Origin: Variovorax atrisoli 110B
GTDB taxonomy: Bacteria; Pseudomonadota; Gammaproteobacteria; Burkholderiales; Burkholderiaceae_C
Direction of reading: 5' to 3'
DNA: 64,000 bases
Assembly (NCBI RefSeq): GCF_000382045.1
Contig: NZ_KB907454.1
Location: 124,001 to 188,000, forward strand
The position numbers and the translations under genes are program-made. The notes beneath the pieces are model-generated. The model did not search any database. It was given only the letters and a program-made list of their open reading frames with translations, and was not told where the DNA came from. This document shows, piece after piece, positions 52,562-63,558 of this stretch (position 1 is the first letter of the stretch; each line of letters starts with the position of its first letter).

Positions 52562-54842
52562 GGCGTACCGTGTCGACCGTCAGCCGCGTGCGCCGCGCGT
52601 TGACGCGGGTTGTGCTGTCGCTGCCCGTCTGGCCGACCTGGTCGCGGGCGGCGGATTTCGGCTTCCGGCCGCCGCGCGATCCGGATGACCCCGCCGCTGC
52701 GGAGCTCATGCGCGACCTGGCCGAGCGCATCCTGCCGGTGTACCAGGACGCGGACAAGGACGCCTTCCTGGCCAACGTGACGGCACTGCAGATCGTGAGC
52801 GGCGCCTACCGCGCGGCCCTGGACAGCAGCCGCCTGCTGCGCGAGCGCCGCCAGGGCAAGCCCTTCGACGCACTGGTCGAGCGTGCGACGCTCGACGGCA
52901 TCTACGCGCGGGCGCGGCTGCTGGAGGCCGAGGAGCGCGTCGCCTTCGCACAGGCCTATGCACGCGCCTTCCAGGAGCTGGTCTCGCCGCTCGACAACAT
53001 GCAGGCGCAGGCCGTCATGGCCCGGCTGGAGATTCCGCCGGACGTGTTCGCGCAGCAGCTGCGCCAGGCCTTCGACCTCTGGCGCGACAAGGGCAGCCTG
53101 CCCGAGGCCGATGCGCTGGCGCTCGTGCGGGCCTGGCTGTCCTACCAGTCGCGCCGCAGCTTCAGTGCCTTGCTGCCCGAACTCTTCGCCGCGGAGAACC
53201 GCATTCGCTACGTGGCGGAGGCGGGCATCCGGATCCCGGTGCGCGGCGGCGTCATCCACGCCACCATGGTGCGGCCCGGCCGCGCCACCGGGGCGCTGCC
53301 GGCGCTGCTGCGCTTCACGCTCGACCCGGGCGAGGATGATGCCCGGCGCAGCGCGGCGAGGGGCTATGTCGGCATCACCGCGTACGTGCGCGGACGCACG
53401 CCCGACGGCAAGGGGGCGGTGTGGCCCTTCATGCACGACGGCGAGGACGCGGTGGCGGTCATCGAGTGGATCACCCACCAGCCATGGAGCGACGGCCGCG
53501 TGGTCATGCTCGGCGAAGGCTATTCGGGCTACGCGGCCTGGGCCGCGGCGCGCAGGCGGCCGCCAGCGCTCAAGGCCATCGCCACGATCGCGCCGATGGC
53601 GCCGGGCATCGACTTCCCCATGGCCGGGCAGATCTTCCGCAATGCGATGGTCCGCTGGGCGCAGGAGCATGCGCTGGCCGAACCCCCGCCCGGACCCCAG
53701 TCTTCAGGCAGCCCCGCAGGGGCCGACCAGGACGCGGTCTGGCAGGCGCTCGACGCACGCTGGTATCGCGGCAATCGTCCCTACTGGGACATCGACCGCG
53801 TCCTGCTCGGCAAGCGAAGCAGGCTGATCCGCACCTGGCTGACGCACCCGAGCCACGACCGCTACTGGCAGAAGTTCCTGCCATCGGCCGAGCAGTTCGC
53901 GCGCATCGACATTCCGGTGCTCAGCTTCGCCGGCTACTTCGGCGGCGACGCCGGCGCGCTCTACTTCCACCAGGAGCACCTGCGCAACCGGCCGCAGGCC
54001 GACACGACGCTGCTGCTGGGCCCCTACGACGCGACGACGATCCGGCGCGGCGCCGCGGCCGAGCTGCGCGGCTACGCGCCCGACCCCGTCGCGCGCATCG
54101 ACCTGCCCGAGCTGCGCTACCGCTGGATCGACCACGTCCTCAAGGGCGCGAACAAGCCGGCGCTGCTGCTGGAGCGCGTCAACTATCAGGTGATGGGTGC
54201 GGACCAGTGGCGCCATGCGCCGGCGCTGGAGTCGCCGCAGCGCACGCAGCTGCGCCTCTATCTCGACACGAGCGGTCGCGACGAGCCGCGTCGCCTGCTG
54301 GCCTCGCCGGCCGAGGGCGGCGGCAGCGCGCGGCTGTCGGTCGACCTGGCCGACCGGCGCGACGTGCGCACGCCGTGGGCGGACGCGCTGCGCGTGAACC
54401 AGCTGCCGATGCGCAACGGCATCGGCTTTGTGAGCGAGCCGCTGCCCGAGGGCACCGAGATCGCCGGCAGCCTGCGCGGCGTGTTCGACATCACGCCTTC
54501 GCGGCAGGACGTGGACTTCAGCGTCTCGCTCTACGCGCAGACCGAGGGCGGCGAATGCCAGCTGCTGTTCGAGCCTTACGACTTCCGCGCGAGCTATGCA
54601 GGCCACCGCGTGCGACGCCGGCTGCTGCGGGCCGGCGAGCGCCAGCTGCTGGCCTTCACGGTCGAACGCTTCACCGCCTGCAGGCTCGCAGCGGGCAGCC
54701 GCCTCGTGCTGGTGGTGGGCATCAACAAGCGGCCCGATCGGCAGATCGACTACGGCAGCGGCAAGGACGTGAACTCGGAAACCGTCACCGACGCGAAATG
54801 GCCGCTGCGCGTGCGCTGGCACGCGCGCAGCTACATCGAGAT

Positions 54843-54861
<19 letters not shown>
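52558..54861 (+). CDS. CocE/NonD-like alpha/beta hydrolase homologue lacking the nucleophilic Ser
   Basis: A 767-residue protein. Residues about 1-220 form a helical N-terminal region with a signal-like start (RRALTRVVLSLPVWPTWSRA). Residues about 225-560 match the X-Pro dipeptidyl-peptidase/CocE hydrolase (WITHQPWSDGRVVMLGEGYS). The nucleophile elbow reads GEGYSG, with G321 where CocE enzymes have Ser (GxSYxG). A C-terminal jelly roll (LRLYLDTSGRDEPRRLLASP, FDITPSRQDVDFSVSLYAQT) completes the fold. It may be a binding protein or use a different residue. It overlaps the ABC gene by 4 nt and the convergent GH13 gene by 19 nt. Confidence 0.83.
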
Positions 54862-56486
<1,625 letters not shown>

Positions 56487-56573
56487 CGTGATCCCTTCAT
56501 GGTCGGCTTGGAGCGGATCATTGTCGCCAGAAAGCGGGAGCGCGGCGCAGCGCAGTGCGGTTCCCGCGCCGCC

Positions 56574-57164
56574 TCAGGCCGCGGGCCGCCGGCGCGCGCC
56601 GGCGAGCATCGCGATCTCCGCCAGCAGTTCATCGAGTGCCACGCGGATGAAGTCGAGCGTCGATGCGTCGACCAGCCGGCCGTCCTGGATGCGCGAGGCC
56701 ACGTTCGCGATGGCCACATGCTGGCGCACGAGCGGCCGCGCGAGCGTGGCTGCCAGCGCGTCGCGGATCTGGGCCTGTGCCCGCACGCCGCCGGCGGTGC
56801 CGGGCGAGGCCGTCATGATCAGCGCGGGCTTGCCCTTCAGCGGCGATGCGAAGCCGGGCCGCGATGCCCAGTCGATCGCGTTCTTCAGCACGCCGGGCAT
56901 GCCGTAGTTGTATTCGGGCGAGCACAGCACGATGCCGTCGGCGGCGGCGATGGCGCGCTTGAGTGCAGCCACCGGCTCGGGCGGCGCATCGCCATCGAGG
57001 TCGGCGTTGTAGGGCGGGATGGCGTCCAGCGGCGCGATGTGCAGCGTCACGCCTGCGGGCAGCAGCGGCTGCAAGCTGCGCAGCACGGCCGTGCAGTTGG
57101 AGGCCCGGCGGATGCTGCCGGAGATGGCGACGAGTTGTACGGTGGGTTGGTGGTCGTTGTTCAA
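56574..57164 (-). CDS. NADPH-dependent FMN reductase (flavodoxin fold)
   Basis: A 196-residue protein with the flavodoxin-like FMN site VQLVAISGSIRRASNCTAVL and the second loop IVLCSPEYNYGMPGVLKNAI, giving an ArsH/ChrR/SsuE-type NAD(P)H:FMN or quinone reductase. I prefer the TTG at 57164 behind gagcacacc; a longer ATG start would run into the divergent GntR gene. It could supply reduced flavin to a partner enzyme of the adjoining catabolic cluster (inference). Confidence 0.85.
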   Translation of the reverse strand: MNNDHQPTVQLVAISGSIRRASNCTAVLRSLQPLLPAGVTLHIAPLDAIPPYNADLDGDAPPEPVAALKRAIAAADGIVLCSPEYNYGMPGVLKNAIDWASRPGFASPLKGKPALIMTASPGTAGGVRAQAQIRDALAATLARPLVRQHVAIANVASRIQDGRLVDASTLDFIRVALDELLAEIAMLAGARRRPAA

Positions 57165-57195
57165 GGTGTGCTCTTGTCGATTTCTGGGCGGCGAG

Positions 57196-57207
57196 TTTAT
57201 GCATAAA
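57196..57207. promoter_or_regulatory. Palindrome at the GntR gene start
   Basis: TTTATGCATAAA is a perfect 12-bp palindrome spanning the first ATG candidate of the GntR gene. Its TGCATAAAA core recurs at 59140-59148 in front of the FAH-family gene, consistent with a GntR operator and autoregulation. Confidence 0.5.
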
Positions 57208-57924
57208 ATCGAAAACATGTACAAAAAAGATCCGTCCCAGGAGCGGACGCTCCCGCTCGTGGACCAGGCCTTCATGCGGCTGCGCCAGGACGTGCTCTCG
57301 GGCACCTACGGCGCGGGCATGAAGCTCAAGCTCGACGAGCTGCAGACGGCCTACGGCTTCTCGAGCAGTCCCTTGCGGGAGGCGCTGAGCCGGCTGGCGC
57401 AGGAGGGGCTCATCCGTTCCGACGAGCGGCGCGGCTTCCGCGTGGCGGACATATCGCCGGAGGACCTTGCGGACATCAGCCGCATGCGTCTCATGCTCGA
57501 CCTGCCGGCGCTGCGGGAGTCGATCGCGAACGGCGACGACGCATGGGAGGCGACGGTGGTCGCCGCCTTCCACCGCCTGGAGAAGATCGAGAGCCGCATC
57601 GGCGACGGCCCCGTGGTGCTCGACGACGACTGGACCCAGGTCCATTCGGCCTTCCACGCATCGCTGCTGGCCGCATGCCCTTCGGAGCGCATGCGCAACT
57701 GGAGCGCGAGCCTGTTCGACCAGGCCGAGCGCTACCGCCGCTACTCCGCGCGCTTTCGCAAGACGGCGCGGCGCAAGTCGAGCGAACACCGAAAGATCAT
57801 GGACGCCACGCTGCGCCGCGATGCGGACACGGCCTGCGCGCTGCTGGAGGAGCACATCCTCAGCACGCAGCGCAACGTGATGGCGGTGCTCGGCACGGCT
57901 GCCGAGCGGGTCGGCAAGAGCTAG
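57199..57924 (+). CDS. GntR-family (FadR/VanR-type) transcriptional regulator
   Basis: A 241-residue regulator with an N-terminal winged HTH (VDQAFMRLRQDVLSGTYGAG, LQTAYGFSSSPLREALSRLA) and an all-helical FCD ligand domain (LADISRMRLMLDLPALRESI, DWTQVHSAFHASLLAACPSE, EHRKIMDATLRRDADTACAL) with the usual Asp/His metal ligands. Alternative ATG at 57217 gives 235 residues; the earlier ATG lies within a palindrome, so the later one may be used if that is an operator. It likely represses the flanking esterase/FAH/TctC cluster in the absence of a carboxylate effector. Confidence 0.88.
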   Translation: MHKIENMYKKDPSQERTLPLVDQAFMRLRQDVLSGTYGAGMKLKLDELQTAYGFSSSPLREALSRLAQEGLIRSDERRGFRVADISPEDLADISRMRLMLDLPALRESIANGDDAWEATVVAAFHRLEKIESRIGDGPVVLDDDWTQVHSAFHASLLAACPSERMRNWSASLFDQAERYRRYSARFRKTARRKSSEHRKIMDATLRRDADTACALLEEHILSTQRNVMAVLGTAAERVGKS

Positions 57925-57940
57925 AGCGCCGCGGGCTTCT

Positions 57941-58975
57941 TCAGTTCTTCAGCCCCTGCTTCGCCAGCCACCGGTCGATCAGCGTGGCGATCTGGTCGGA
58001 GTTGCGGTCCATCATCAGCATGTGGCTGTTGCCCGTGATGCCCAGCTCCGGCAGCACGATGCGGTCGCCCGTGCCGCCGGCGCGCACCAGGTTGCCGCGG
58101 AATTTCTCCTGCTGCGCTGCGATGCGCTCCCAGAACGGGAACCTGCCGAGGTTGTCGCCCCAGACCCAGAGCATGGGCACGCCCTTGACGCGCGCGAAGT
58201 CGTAGGTGTCGGGGTCGGGTGAGCCCGAGGTCTCGACAGCCACCAGCGCCTTGACCTTCTGCGGGTACTTCAGCGCCGAGTTGAACGCGAAGTTGCCGCC
58301 CTGGCTGTGCACGACGATGACGCAGGGGCAGACCTTGTCCACATAGGCGTCGTAGGCTGCCTGCGTGGCCGCGTCGTTGGTGCCCCAGCGCGGGATCGCC
58401 TGCTTGGCGAACTGGTCGAACGCGGCCACCGGGAACTGCGTGCCCGGCAACGCGCGGCGGCTGGCGGGATCGGTGGCGTAGGAGCCGGTGTCGCCGATGC
58501 GGAACAGCTCCCATGCCTCCTTCTTCGGCCGGAAGAAGGGCTCGCTCTTGAAGATCTCCGGATAGCGCGCCCAGGACGCGCGGCCACGCTCGACCGCGTC
58601 GCTCACGTACACGTCATGGCCCGCGCGCAGGAAGAAGTCCTCCCAGCCGGGTTGGCCGTCGGGCTTCGTCTCGAAGGTGGTGCCCGCCAGTCCACCGCCG
58701 TGCCACAGCAGCAGCGGGTACCTGGCCTTGGGGTTGGCGAGCCGGGTGTAGCGCGCGTACAGCGCCTCGACCTCGAAGTCGCCATTGGGGTCGAGCTTGA
58801 GCGGCGGCGCGCCGGGCGTGAACACCAGCTCCTTGGGAGGCAGGCCCGAGAGCGTCACGGCTCGCCCTCCGACATGAAAGCTGCCCATCTCTGCCACCTG
58901 TAGCGAGGGGCTCGCGCAGCCGAACAGCGCCGCCATACCCAGGGCGGCGGCCGCGCGGAACATCGTCTTCAACAT
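57941..58975 (-). CDS. Secreted alpha/beta-hydrolase lipoprotein (esterase)
   Basis: A 344-residue lipoprotein (AALGMAALFGCASPSL) with an alpha/beta-hydrolase domain: YPLLLWHGGGLAGTTFETKP (oxyanion HGGG), nucleophile Ser in CVIVVHSQGGNFAFNSALKY (HSQGG elbow), and a likely catalytic His near LGITGNSHMLMMDRNSDQ. It is divergent from the FAH-family operon and next to GntR. Presumably releases an acid or alcohol from an ester outside the inner membrane for uptake via the TctC-type receptor system (inference). Confidence 0.86.
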   Translation of the reverse strand: MLKTMFRAAAALGMAALFGCASPSLQVAEMGSFHVGGRAVTLSGLPPKELVFTPGAPPLKLDPNGDFEVEALYARYTRLANPKARYPLLLWHGGGLAGTTFETKPDGQPGWEDFFLRAGHDVYVSDAVERGRASWARYPEIFKSEPFFRPKKEAWELFRIGDTGSYATDPASRRALPGTQFPVAAFDQFAKQAIPRWGTNDAATQAAYDAYVDKVCPCVIVVHSQGGNFAFNSALKYPQKVKALVAVETSGSPDPDTYDFARVKGVPMLWVWGDNLGRFPFWERIAAQQEKFRGNLVRAGGTGDRIVLPELGITGNSHMLMMDRNSDQIATLIDRWLAKQGLKN

Positions 58976-59120
58976 GTGTCGTCTCCGTTTGTCTGTCGTT
59001 CCTGCTTCGCAGTTTAGGAAGCCGAACCCGCGCGATGCATCGCGATTGGCGATGGCGGCGTTCTTGCCTCGCCATCGCCCGGCCATCGCTCGGCGACCGG
59101 ATCCCTTCGTGGAAACCACT

Positions 59121-59165
59121 ATGCATTTATCTGATTTTGTGCATAAAAATATCTTCGTGCATTAA
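59121..59165 (+). promoter_or_regulatory. AT-rich control region before the FAH/TctC operon
   Basis: This AT-rich patch stands out from its GC-rich surroundings and holds three TGCAT cores: ATGCATTTAT (59121), TTGTGCATAAAAAT (59137-59150) and CGTGCATTAA (59156). The middle one shares TGCATAAAA with the palindrome at the GntR start. Probably operator plus promoter for the rightward operon and possibly the leftward esterase. Confidence 0.5.
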
Positions 59166-59233
59166 GCTGTGCATCGAGACGGAGCCCGTGCCGGGTCCGT
59201 GCAACGCAACGTCCCATCCGAAAGAAGCAACGC

Positions 59234-60094
59234 ATGAAACTGATGTCCTACTCACTCGCAGGCCGCGAAACCTGGGGCGCCGTCGTCGACGACGGCGTGG
59301 TCGAACTGGCCGGGCGCACCGGCCACGCCACGCTGGCCGACTTCATCGGCAGCCCGGAGTTCGCGCGCCGCGACGCGCTGGTCGCGGGGCTCGCCGCCGA
59401 CGTGCCGCTGTCGGACGTGCGCTACCTGCCGGTGATCCCGAAGCCCGAGAAGATCGTCTGCGCGGTGCGCAACTACATGGACCACCACCAGGAGGTGCTG
59501 GCCGCCGGCATGCAGCGGGAGCTTTCCGAGCAGCCGCCGATCTTCCTGCGCGTGTGGCGTTCGCAGACGCCGCACGAAGGGCCGATCGTGCGCCCGCGGG
59601 TGTCGGAGTCGCTCGACTGGGAAGGCGAGCTGGCGGTGATCATCGGCAAGCCTGGCCGTGACATCCAGGAAGCCGAGGCCTGGAACCATGTGGCCGGCTA
59701 CAGCTGCTACAACGACGCGAGCGTGCGCGAATGGCAGTTCCACGCCAAGCAGATAGCCTCGGGCAAGAACTTCGAGGCGACCGGCGGCTTCGGTCCCTGG
59801 ATGGTCACGGCCGACGAGATCGCGCCGGGGCGCGAACTGAAGCTCGAGACCCGCCTCAACGGCGAGGTGGTGCAGTCGAGCCATACGGGCCACATGATCT
59901 TCTCGGTGCCGCGCCTCATCGCGTACGCCTCCACCATCTTCACTCTGGTGCCGGGCGACGTGATCGCCACCGGCACGCCGGCCGGCGTGGGCTGGAGCAA
60001 GAAGCCGCCGCGCTTCATGAAGCCCGGCGACGTGGTCGAAGTCGATATCGAAGCCGTCGGCGTTCTGCGCAACCCGGTGGTCGCGCAGGACTGA
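59234..60094 (+). CDS. Fumarylacetoacetate hydrolase-family enzyme
   Basis: A 286-residue FAH-superfamily protein. The core has PEKIVCAVRNYMDHHQEVLA, the metal ligands in SESLDWEGELAVIIGK (ExE), NDASVREWQFHAKQIASGKN (Asp), and TIFTLVPGDVIATGTPAGVG. Members cleave or decarboxylate acyl-pyruvates and related beta-diketo acids with Mg2+. It is first in a rightward operon with the TctC receptor, AA_synth, dehydrogenase and VOC genes, suggesting breakdown of an aromatic- or ester-derived carboxylate. Confidence 0.9.
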   Translation: MKLMSYSLAGRETWGAVVDDGVVELAGRTGHATLADFIGSPEFARRDALVAGLAADVPLSDVRYLPVIPKPEKIVCAVRNYMDHHQEVLAAGMQRELSEQPPIFLRVWRSQTPHEGPIVRPRVSESLDWEGELAVIIGKPGRDIQEAEAWNHVAGYSCYNDASVREWQFHAKQIASGKNFEATGGFGPWMVTADEIAPGRELKLETRLNGEVVQSSHTGHMIFSVPRLIAYASTIFTLVPGDVIATGTPAGVGWSKKPPRFMKPGDVVEVDIEAVGVLRNPVVAQD

Positions 60095-60169
60095 CCGCCG
60101 CACCCGGGCCTTCGACCGACACGCATCGCGCGAGACGTCCGCAAAGGGCGCCGCCTCAGGAGACAAGAC

Positions 60170-61141
60170 TTGAAACGCAGACATCTTCTCGCCGCATGCG
60201 CGGCGTCGGCCGCCGCATGGCCGGCCTTGCAGGCCTTCGCACAAGGCTACCCCGAGCGGCCCGTGAAGCTCTACCAGGGCTTCGCGCCGGGCGGCAACGC
60301 CGACGCGATCGCCAGGGCCATCGGCATCGAGATGAGCAAGACGCTCGGACAACCGGTGGTCGTGGAGGCGCAGGCGGGCGCGGGCGGCACGATCGCCGCG
60401 GCCACGGTGGCGCGCGCCAGGCCCGACGGCTACACGCTGCTGCTGGCCACCGGCGGGCACGCCGTGGCGGGCGCGCTGTACAACACGCTGCCCTACAAGA
60501 CCGTGGCCGACTTCGAGGCGGTGTCCACCGTCACCTATTTCCCGTTCCTGATCGTCGTCAACGCGAATTCGAAGGCACAGGGCCTCGCCGAGATCCTCGC
60601 CACGGCGAAGGCCGCGCCGGGCACCGTCGCCTACGGCACGGCCGGCATCGGCTCGACGCACCACCTTGCGGGCGAGCTGCTCACCAAGATGGCCGGCGTG
60701 TCGATGATGCACGTGCCCTACCGGGGCGACGCCGCCTCGGTGACCGCGCTGCTGGGCGGCGAGGTGCCGTTCATCATCGCGCCGCCCACCGCGGTGCTGT
60801 CGAACATCCAGGCGGGCAAGCTGCGCGCCGTGGCGGCGACGGGCCCGCAGCGCTGGCCCGGCCTGCCGAAGGTGCCGACCGTCGCGGAGCAGGGCGTCGC
60901 GGGGTATGACGTGCGCTCCTGGGCGGGCATCCTGGCGCCGGCGGGCACGCCGCGGCCCATCGTCGACCGGCTCAATGCCGAGACGCTGCATGCGCTGCAG
61001 GCCTCTTCGGTGCGCCAGCGCCTGGAAGACATGGGCGGCGAGGCGCGCGGCAGCACGCCCGAGGAGATGAGGGCCCTCGTGGCCCGGGAGCTTGAGAAGT
61101 GGACCCAGGTGGTGGCCGACGCGAAGATTCCCCGGCAGTGA
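60170..61141 (+). CDS. TctC/Bug-family periplasmic solute receptor
   Basis: A 323-residue tripartite tricarboxylate receptor family protein from a TTG start behind caggagac. Signal peptide KRRHLLAACAASAAAWPALQ ends near AFA-QGYPERP. Family motifs: VKLYQGFAPGGNADAIARAI, VVEAQAGAGGTIAAATVARA, STHHLAGELLTKMAGVSMMH, and VPYRGDAASVTALLGGEVPF. No TctA/TctB membrane genes are adjacent, as is common for these abundant Burkholderiales receptors. Ligand probably a carboxylate. Confidence 0.93.
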   Translation: MKRRHLLAACAASAAAWPALQAFAQGYPERPVKLYQGFAPGGNADAIARAIGIEMSKTLGQPVVVEAQAGAGGTIAAATVARARPDGYTLLLATGGHAVAGALYNTLPYKTVADFEAVSTVTYFPFLIVVNANSKAQGLAEILATAKAAPGTVAYGTAGIGSTHHLAGELLTKMAGVSMMHVPYRGDAASVTALLGGEVPFIIAPPTAVLSNIQAGKLRAVAATGPQRWPGLPKVPTVAEQGVAGYDVRSWAGILAPAGTPRPIVDRLNAETLHALQASSVRQRLEDMGGEARGSTPEEMRALVARELEKWTQVVADAKIPRQ

Positions 61142-61147
61142 ATCAAC

Positions 61148-61175
61148 GAATGAATGAACGAACGAACCGATGAAC
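61148..61175 (+). repeat. Short GAAT/GAAC tetranucleotide run
   Basis: A run of near-identical four-base units (gaat, gaat, gaac, gaac, gaac) just after the TctC stop, in the 68-nt gap before the AA_synth gene. Too short to call functional. Confidence 0.4.
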
Positions 61176-61209
61176 GGACAAGCGAGATGAAGAACGAAGG
61201 AGCCGCACC

Positions 61210-61788
61210 ATGTCACTGATCGCCCTGCGCAAGAGAAGCCTCACCGTGGAGACCGTGTTCCACGAGGGCGGCCCGCCGCCCGCGAAGCCGTTGCGCATCG
61301 CGGCCGCCTGCGCGGTGATCCGCAACCCCTACGCCGGGCGCTACGAGCCCGACCTGCTGCCCTTCATGGCGGAACTGCGAAGCCTCGGCACCTCCCTGGC
61401 CGAGGAACTCGTCGCGACGCTCGGCAAGGACAAGGTCGAGGCGTACAGCAAGGCGGCGATCGTCGGCGTCAACGGCGAGCTCGAGCACGGCGCCGTCTGG
61501 CACGAGGCGGGCGGCTGGGCGATGCGCCAGGTGCTCGGCGACCCCAAGGCGATCGTGCCGGCGGCCAAGGTCGTCGCGGCGACCGGCTATCGCCTCATGG
61601 TGCCGCTGCACTACATCCATGCGGCCTACGTGCGCAGCCACTTCAACACCTTCGAGGTGGGCATCCAGGATGCGCCCCGGCCCGACGAGATCCTCTTCGC
61701 CCTGGTGATGGCCGACGGCGGCCGCGTCCACTCGCGCCTCGGCGGCCTCGCCAAGGAGCAGGTGTCGGTGCACGACGGGCAGCGCTGA
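61210..61788 (+). CDS. Amino acid synthesis (AA_synth/DUF1185) family protein
   Basis: A 192-residue protein matching the AA_synth family: KPLRIAAACAVIRNPYAGRY, ELRSLGTSLAEELVATLGKD, AIVGVNGELEHGAVWHEAGG, and MVPLHYIHAAYVRSHFNTFE. The family is small, of uncertain chemistry, and often encoded in catabolic clusters of Burkholderiales; recent homologues are thought to act on cyclic amide or lactone-type intermediates, but I cannot establish that here. It starts at the ATG behind gaaggagcc and ends 2 nt before the dehydrogenase gene. Confidence 0.85.
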   Translation: MSLIALRKRSLTVETVFHEGGPPPAKPLRIAAACAVIRNPYAGRYEPDLLPFMAELRSLGTSLAEELVATLGKDKVEAYSKAAIVGVNGELEHGAVWHEAGGWAMRQVLGDPKAIVPAAKVVAATGYRLMVPLHYIHAAYVRSHFNTFEVGIQDAPRPDEILFALVMADGGRVHSRLGGLAKEQVSVHDGQR

Positions 61789-61790
61789 AC

Positions 61791-62798
61791 ATGGCGGGCC
61801 TTCACACCATGCGCGCCGTGCAGCTGTCCGAGACCGGCGGCCCCGAAGTCCTGCGGCTGGTCGAGCTGCCGCTGCCCGAGCCGGCGCCGGGCCAGGTGCG
61901 CGTCAGGGCCGCGGCGATCGGCGCGGGCGGGCCGGACGTGCTCATCCGCAACGGCACCTACAAGTGGATGCCGCCGCTGCCAGCCATTCCCGGCAACGAG
62001 ATGGCGGGAACGGTCGATGCCGTCGGCGCGGGCGTCACCCGCTTGTCGGTGGGCGATCGCGTGCTCGTCAGCGCGCGCGAACTCGCGCAGCGCGGAGGCT
62101 GCTATGCGGAGCACATCTGCGTGAGCGAGCAGGCCCCGTTCGTTCTGCCATCGGCGCTGGGCTTCGACGACGCGGTGAGCCTGGGCAACTTCCAGCTCGC
62201 CATCGCGCTGCTGGCGAGCAACGGCAACCTGCCGGCACGGACCATCCTCGTGCCGGGTGCGGCAGGCGGTGTCGCGACCGCGCTGGCGCAGGTCGCGCGT
62301 GCGCGCGGCCTGCGCGTGATCGGCACCGCCTCGTCGCACGAGAAGCGCGCCTTCGCGCTGGAGAACGGCGTGAGCGAGGTCATCGACGGCGATCCCGCGA
62401 CGCTGCCCGAGCGCGTGATGGCGCTGACCGACGGGCGCGGCGCGGACCTCGCGTTCGACCATGTCGGCGGGGCGCTCTTCATCGCGTGCCTGCGCTCGCT
62501 GGCGCCCTTCGGCATGGCGGTGTCGTACAACATCCTCTCGGGGCCGCCCGCGAGCGATGTCTTCGACGAGCTGCGCAAGCTGCTCGGCAAGAGCCTGGCG
62601 ATCCGCACCTTCTCGATCCACACCGTCGACAGCGACGTCGCGCACCGCCGCGGACTCATGGAAGAAGCCATCGCCCTCATGGCGGCGGGCAAGGTGCGCG
62701 CCCCACGCGCAACCCGCATGCCGCTGGCCGAGGCGCGACGCGCGCACGAGCTGCTGGACAGCGGCGGCTCGCTCGGCAAGCTGGTCCTCGCCCCCTGA
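61791..62798 (+). CDS. Quinone oxidoreductase-like MDR-family dehydrogenase
   Basis: A 335-residue medium-chain dehydrogenase/reductase: MRAVQLSETGGPEVLRLVEL, LPAIPGNEMAGTVDAVGAGV, nucleotide-binding TILVPGAAGGVATALAQVAR, and RGADLAFDHVGGALFIACLR. The catalytic zinc ligands are missing, as in NADPH:quinone oxidoreductase-type members. An internal ATG six codons in (MRAVQL) may be the true start. It starts 2 nt after the AA_synth stop. Confidence 0.88.
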   Translation: MAGLHTMRAVQLSETGGPEVLRLVELPLPEPAPGQVRVRAAAIGAGGPDVLIRNGTYKWMPPLPAIPGNEMAGTVDAVGAGVTRLSVGDRVLVSARELAQRGGCYAEHICVSEQAPFVLPSALGFDDAVSLGNFQLAIALLASNGNLPARTILVPGAAGGVATALAQVARARGLRVIGTASSHEKRAFALENGVSEVIDGDPATLPERVMALTDGRGADLAFDHVGGALFIACLRSLAPFGMAVSYNILSGPPASDVFDELRKLLGKSLAIRTFSIHTVDSDVAHRRGLMEEAIALMAAGKVRAPRATRMPLAEARRAHELLDSGGSLGKLVLAP

Positions 62799-62836
62799 AC
62801 CGGCGCGCGCTCCAACGAACACTCCCGAGGCCCATC

Positions 62837-63397
62837 GTGACCGCTCCCTACATTCCCAATCTCTCGCACTGCGGCATCTTCTGCCGCGACCTCGCCGTGA
62901 TGAAGCGCTTCTACACCGGCGTGTTCGACATGCAGGAAACCGACCGCGGCGTCGGCGGCACCTTCCGCTACGAGCTCGTCTTCCTGAGCGGGCGGGATGA
63001 CCAGCACCACCAGCTGGTGCTTGCCGGCGGCCGCGCGCCCGAAGCGCCGAGCACCGTGATGCAGCTGTCGTTCAAGGTCGCCACCATCGACCATCTGCGG
63101 GAGGCGCGCCGCCGCGCACTGTCGCTGGGCGCGACGAAGATGCGTGGCCTGAACCACGGCAACGCACTGTCGATCTACTGCATGGACCCGGAAGACAACA
63201 CGGTCGAGGTCTACCTCGACACGCCGTGGTACGTGAGCCAGCCGCACGGCGATCCGCTGGACCTGGAAGATGCCGACGAGGCGATCTGGGCCCAGACCGA
63301 GCGGGTGGTGCGCTCCGACCCGAGCTTCATGCCGGCGCAGGAGTGGGCGGCGCGGTTCGCCCAGCGCAGCGAGGCATGGCGCACGGCGGGCCGCTGA
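62837..63397 (+). CDS. VOC-family (glyoxalase/extradiol dioxygenase fold) protein
   Basis: A 186-residue protein from a GTG start. Two beta-alpha-beta modules: IPNLSHCGIFCRDLAVMKRF (His ligand), then TVMQLSFKVATIDHLREARR and LSIYCMDPEDNTVEVYLDTP (Glu ligand), the layout of a metal-dependent VOC enzyme such as an extradiol-type dioxygenase or isomerase. The C-terminal 45 residues extend beyond the usual domain. It closes the operon begun by the FAH-family gene. The 161 nt after it hold no supported gene. Confidence 0.85.
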   Translation: MTAPYIPNLSHCGIFCRDLAVMKRFYTGVFDMQETDRGVGGTFRYELVFLSGRDDQHHQLVLAGGRAPEAPSTVMQLSFKVATIDHLREARRRALSLGATKMRGLNHGNALSIYCMDPEDNTVEVYLDTPWYVSQPHGDPLDLEDADEAIWAQTERVVRSDPSFMPAQEWAARFAQRSEAWRTAGR

Positions 63398-63558
63398 AAA
63401 GACAGGCGGCCGGGGCCGAGGTGGCCTGCTCTCTCGCGTCAACTGGTGCGCCGACATGGCGCAGACGCGTCGACGAGCCGTTCGCTTCGAGTGGCGGCGC
63501 CACCCTGGCTATTGCGGCCTCGCTGCGTAGCGGGCCGCATGTGCCGATGGATGCGGCC

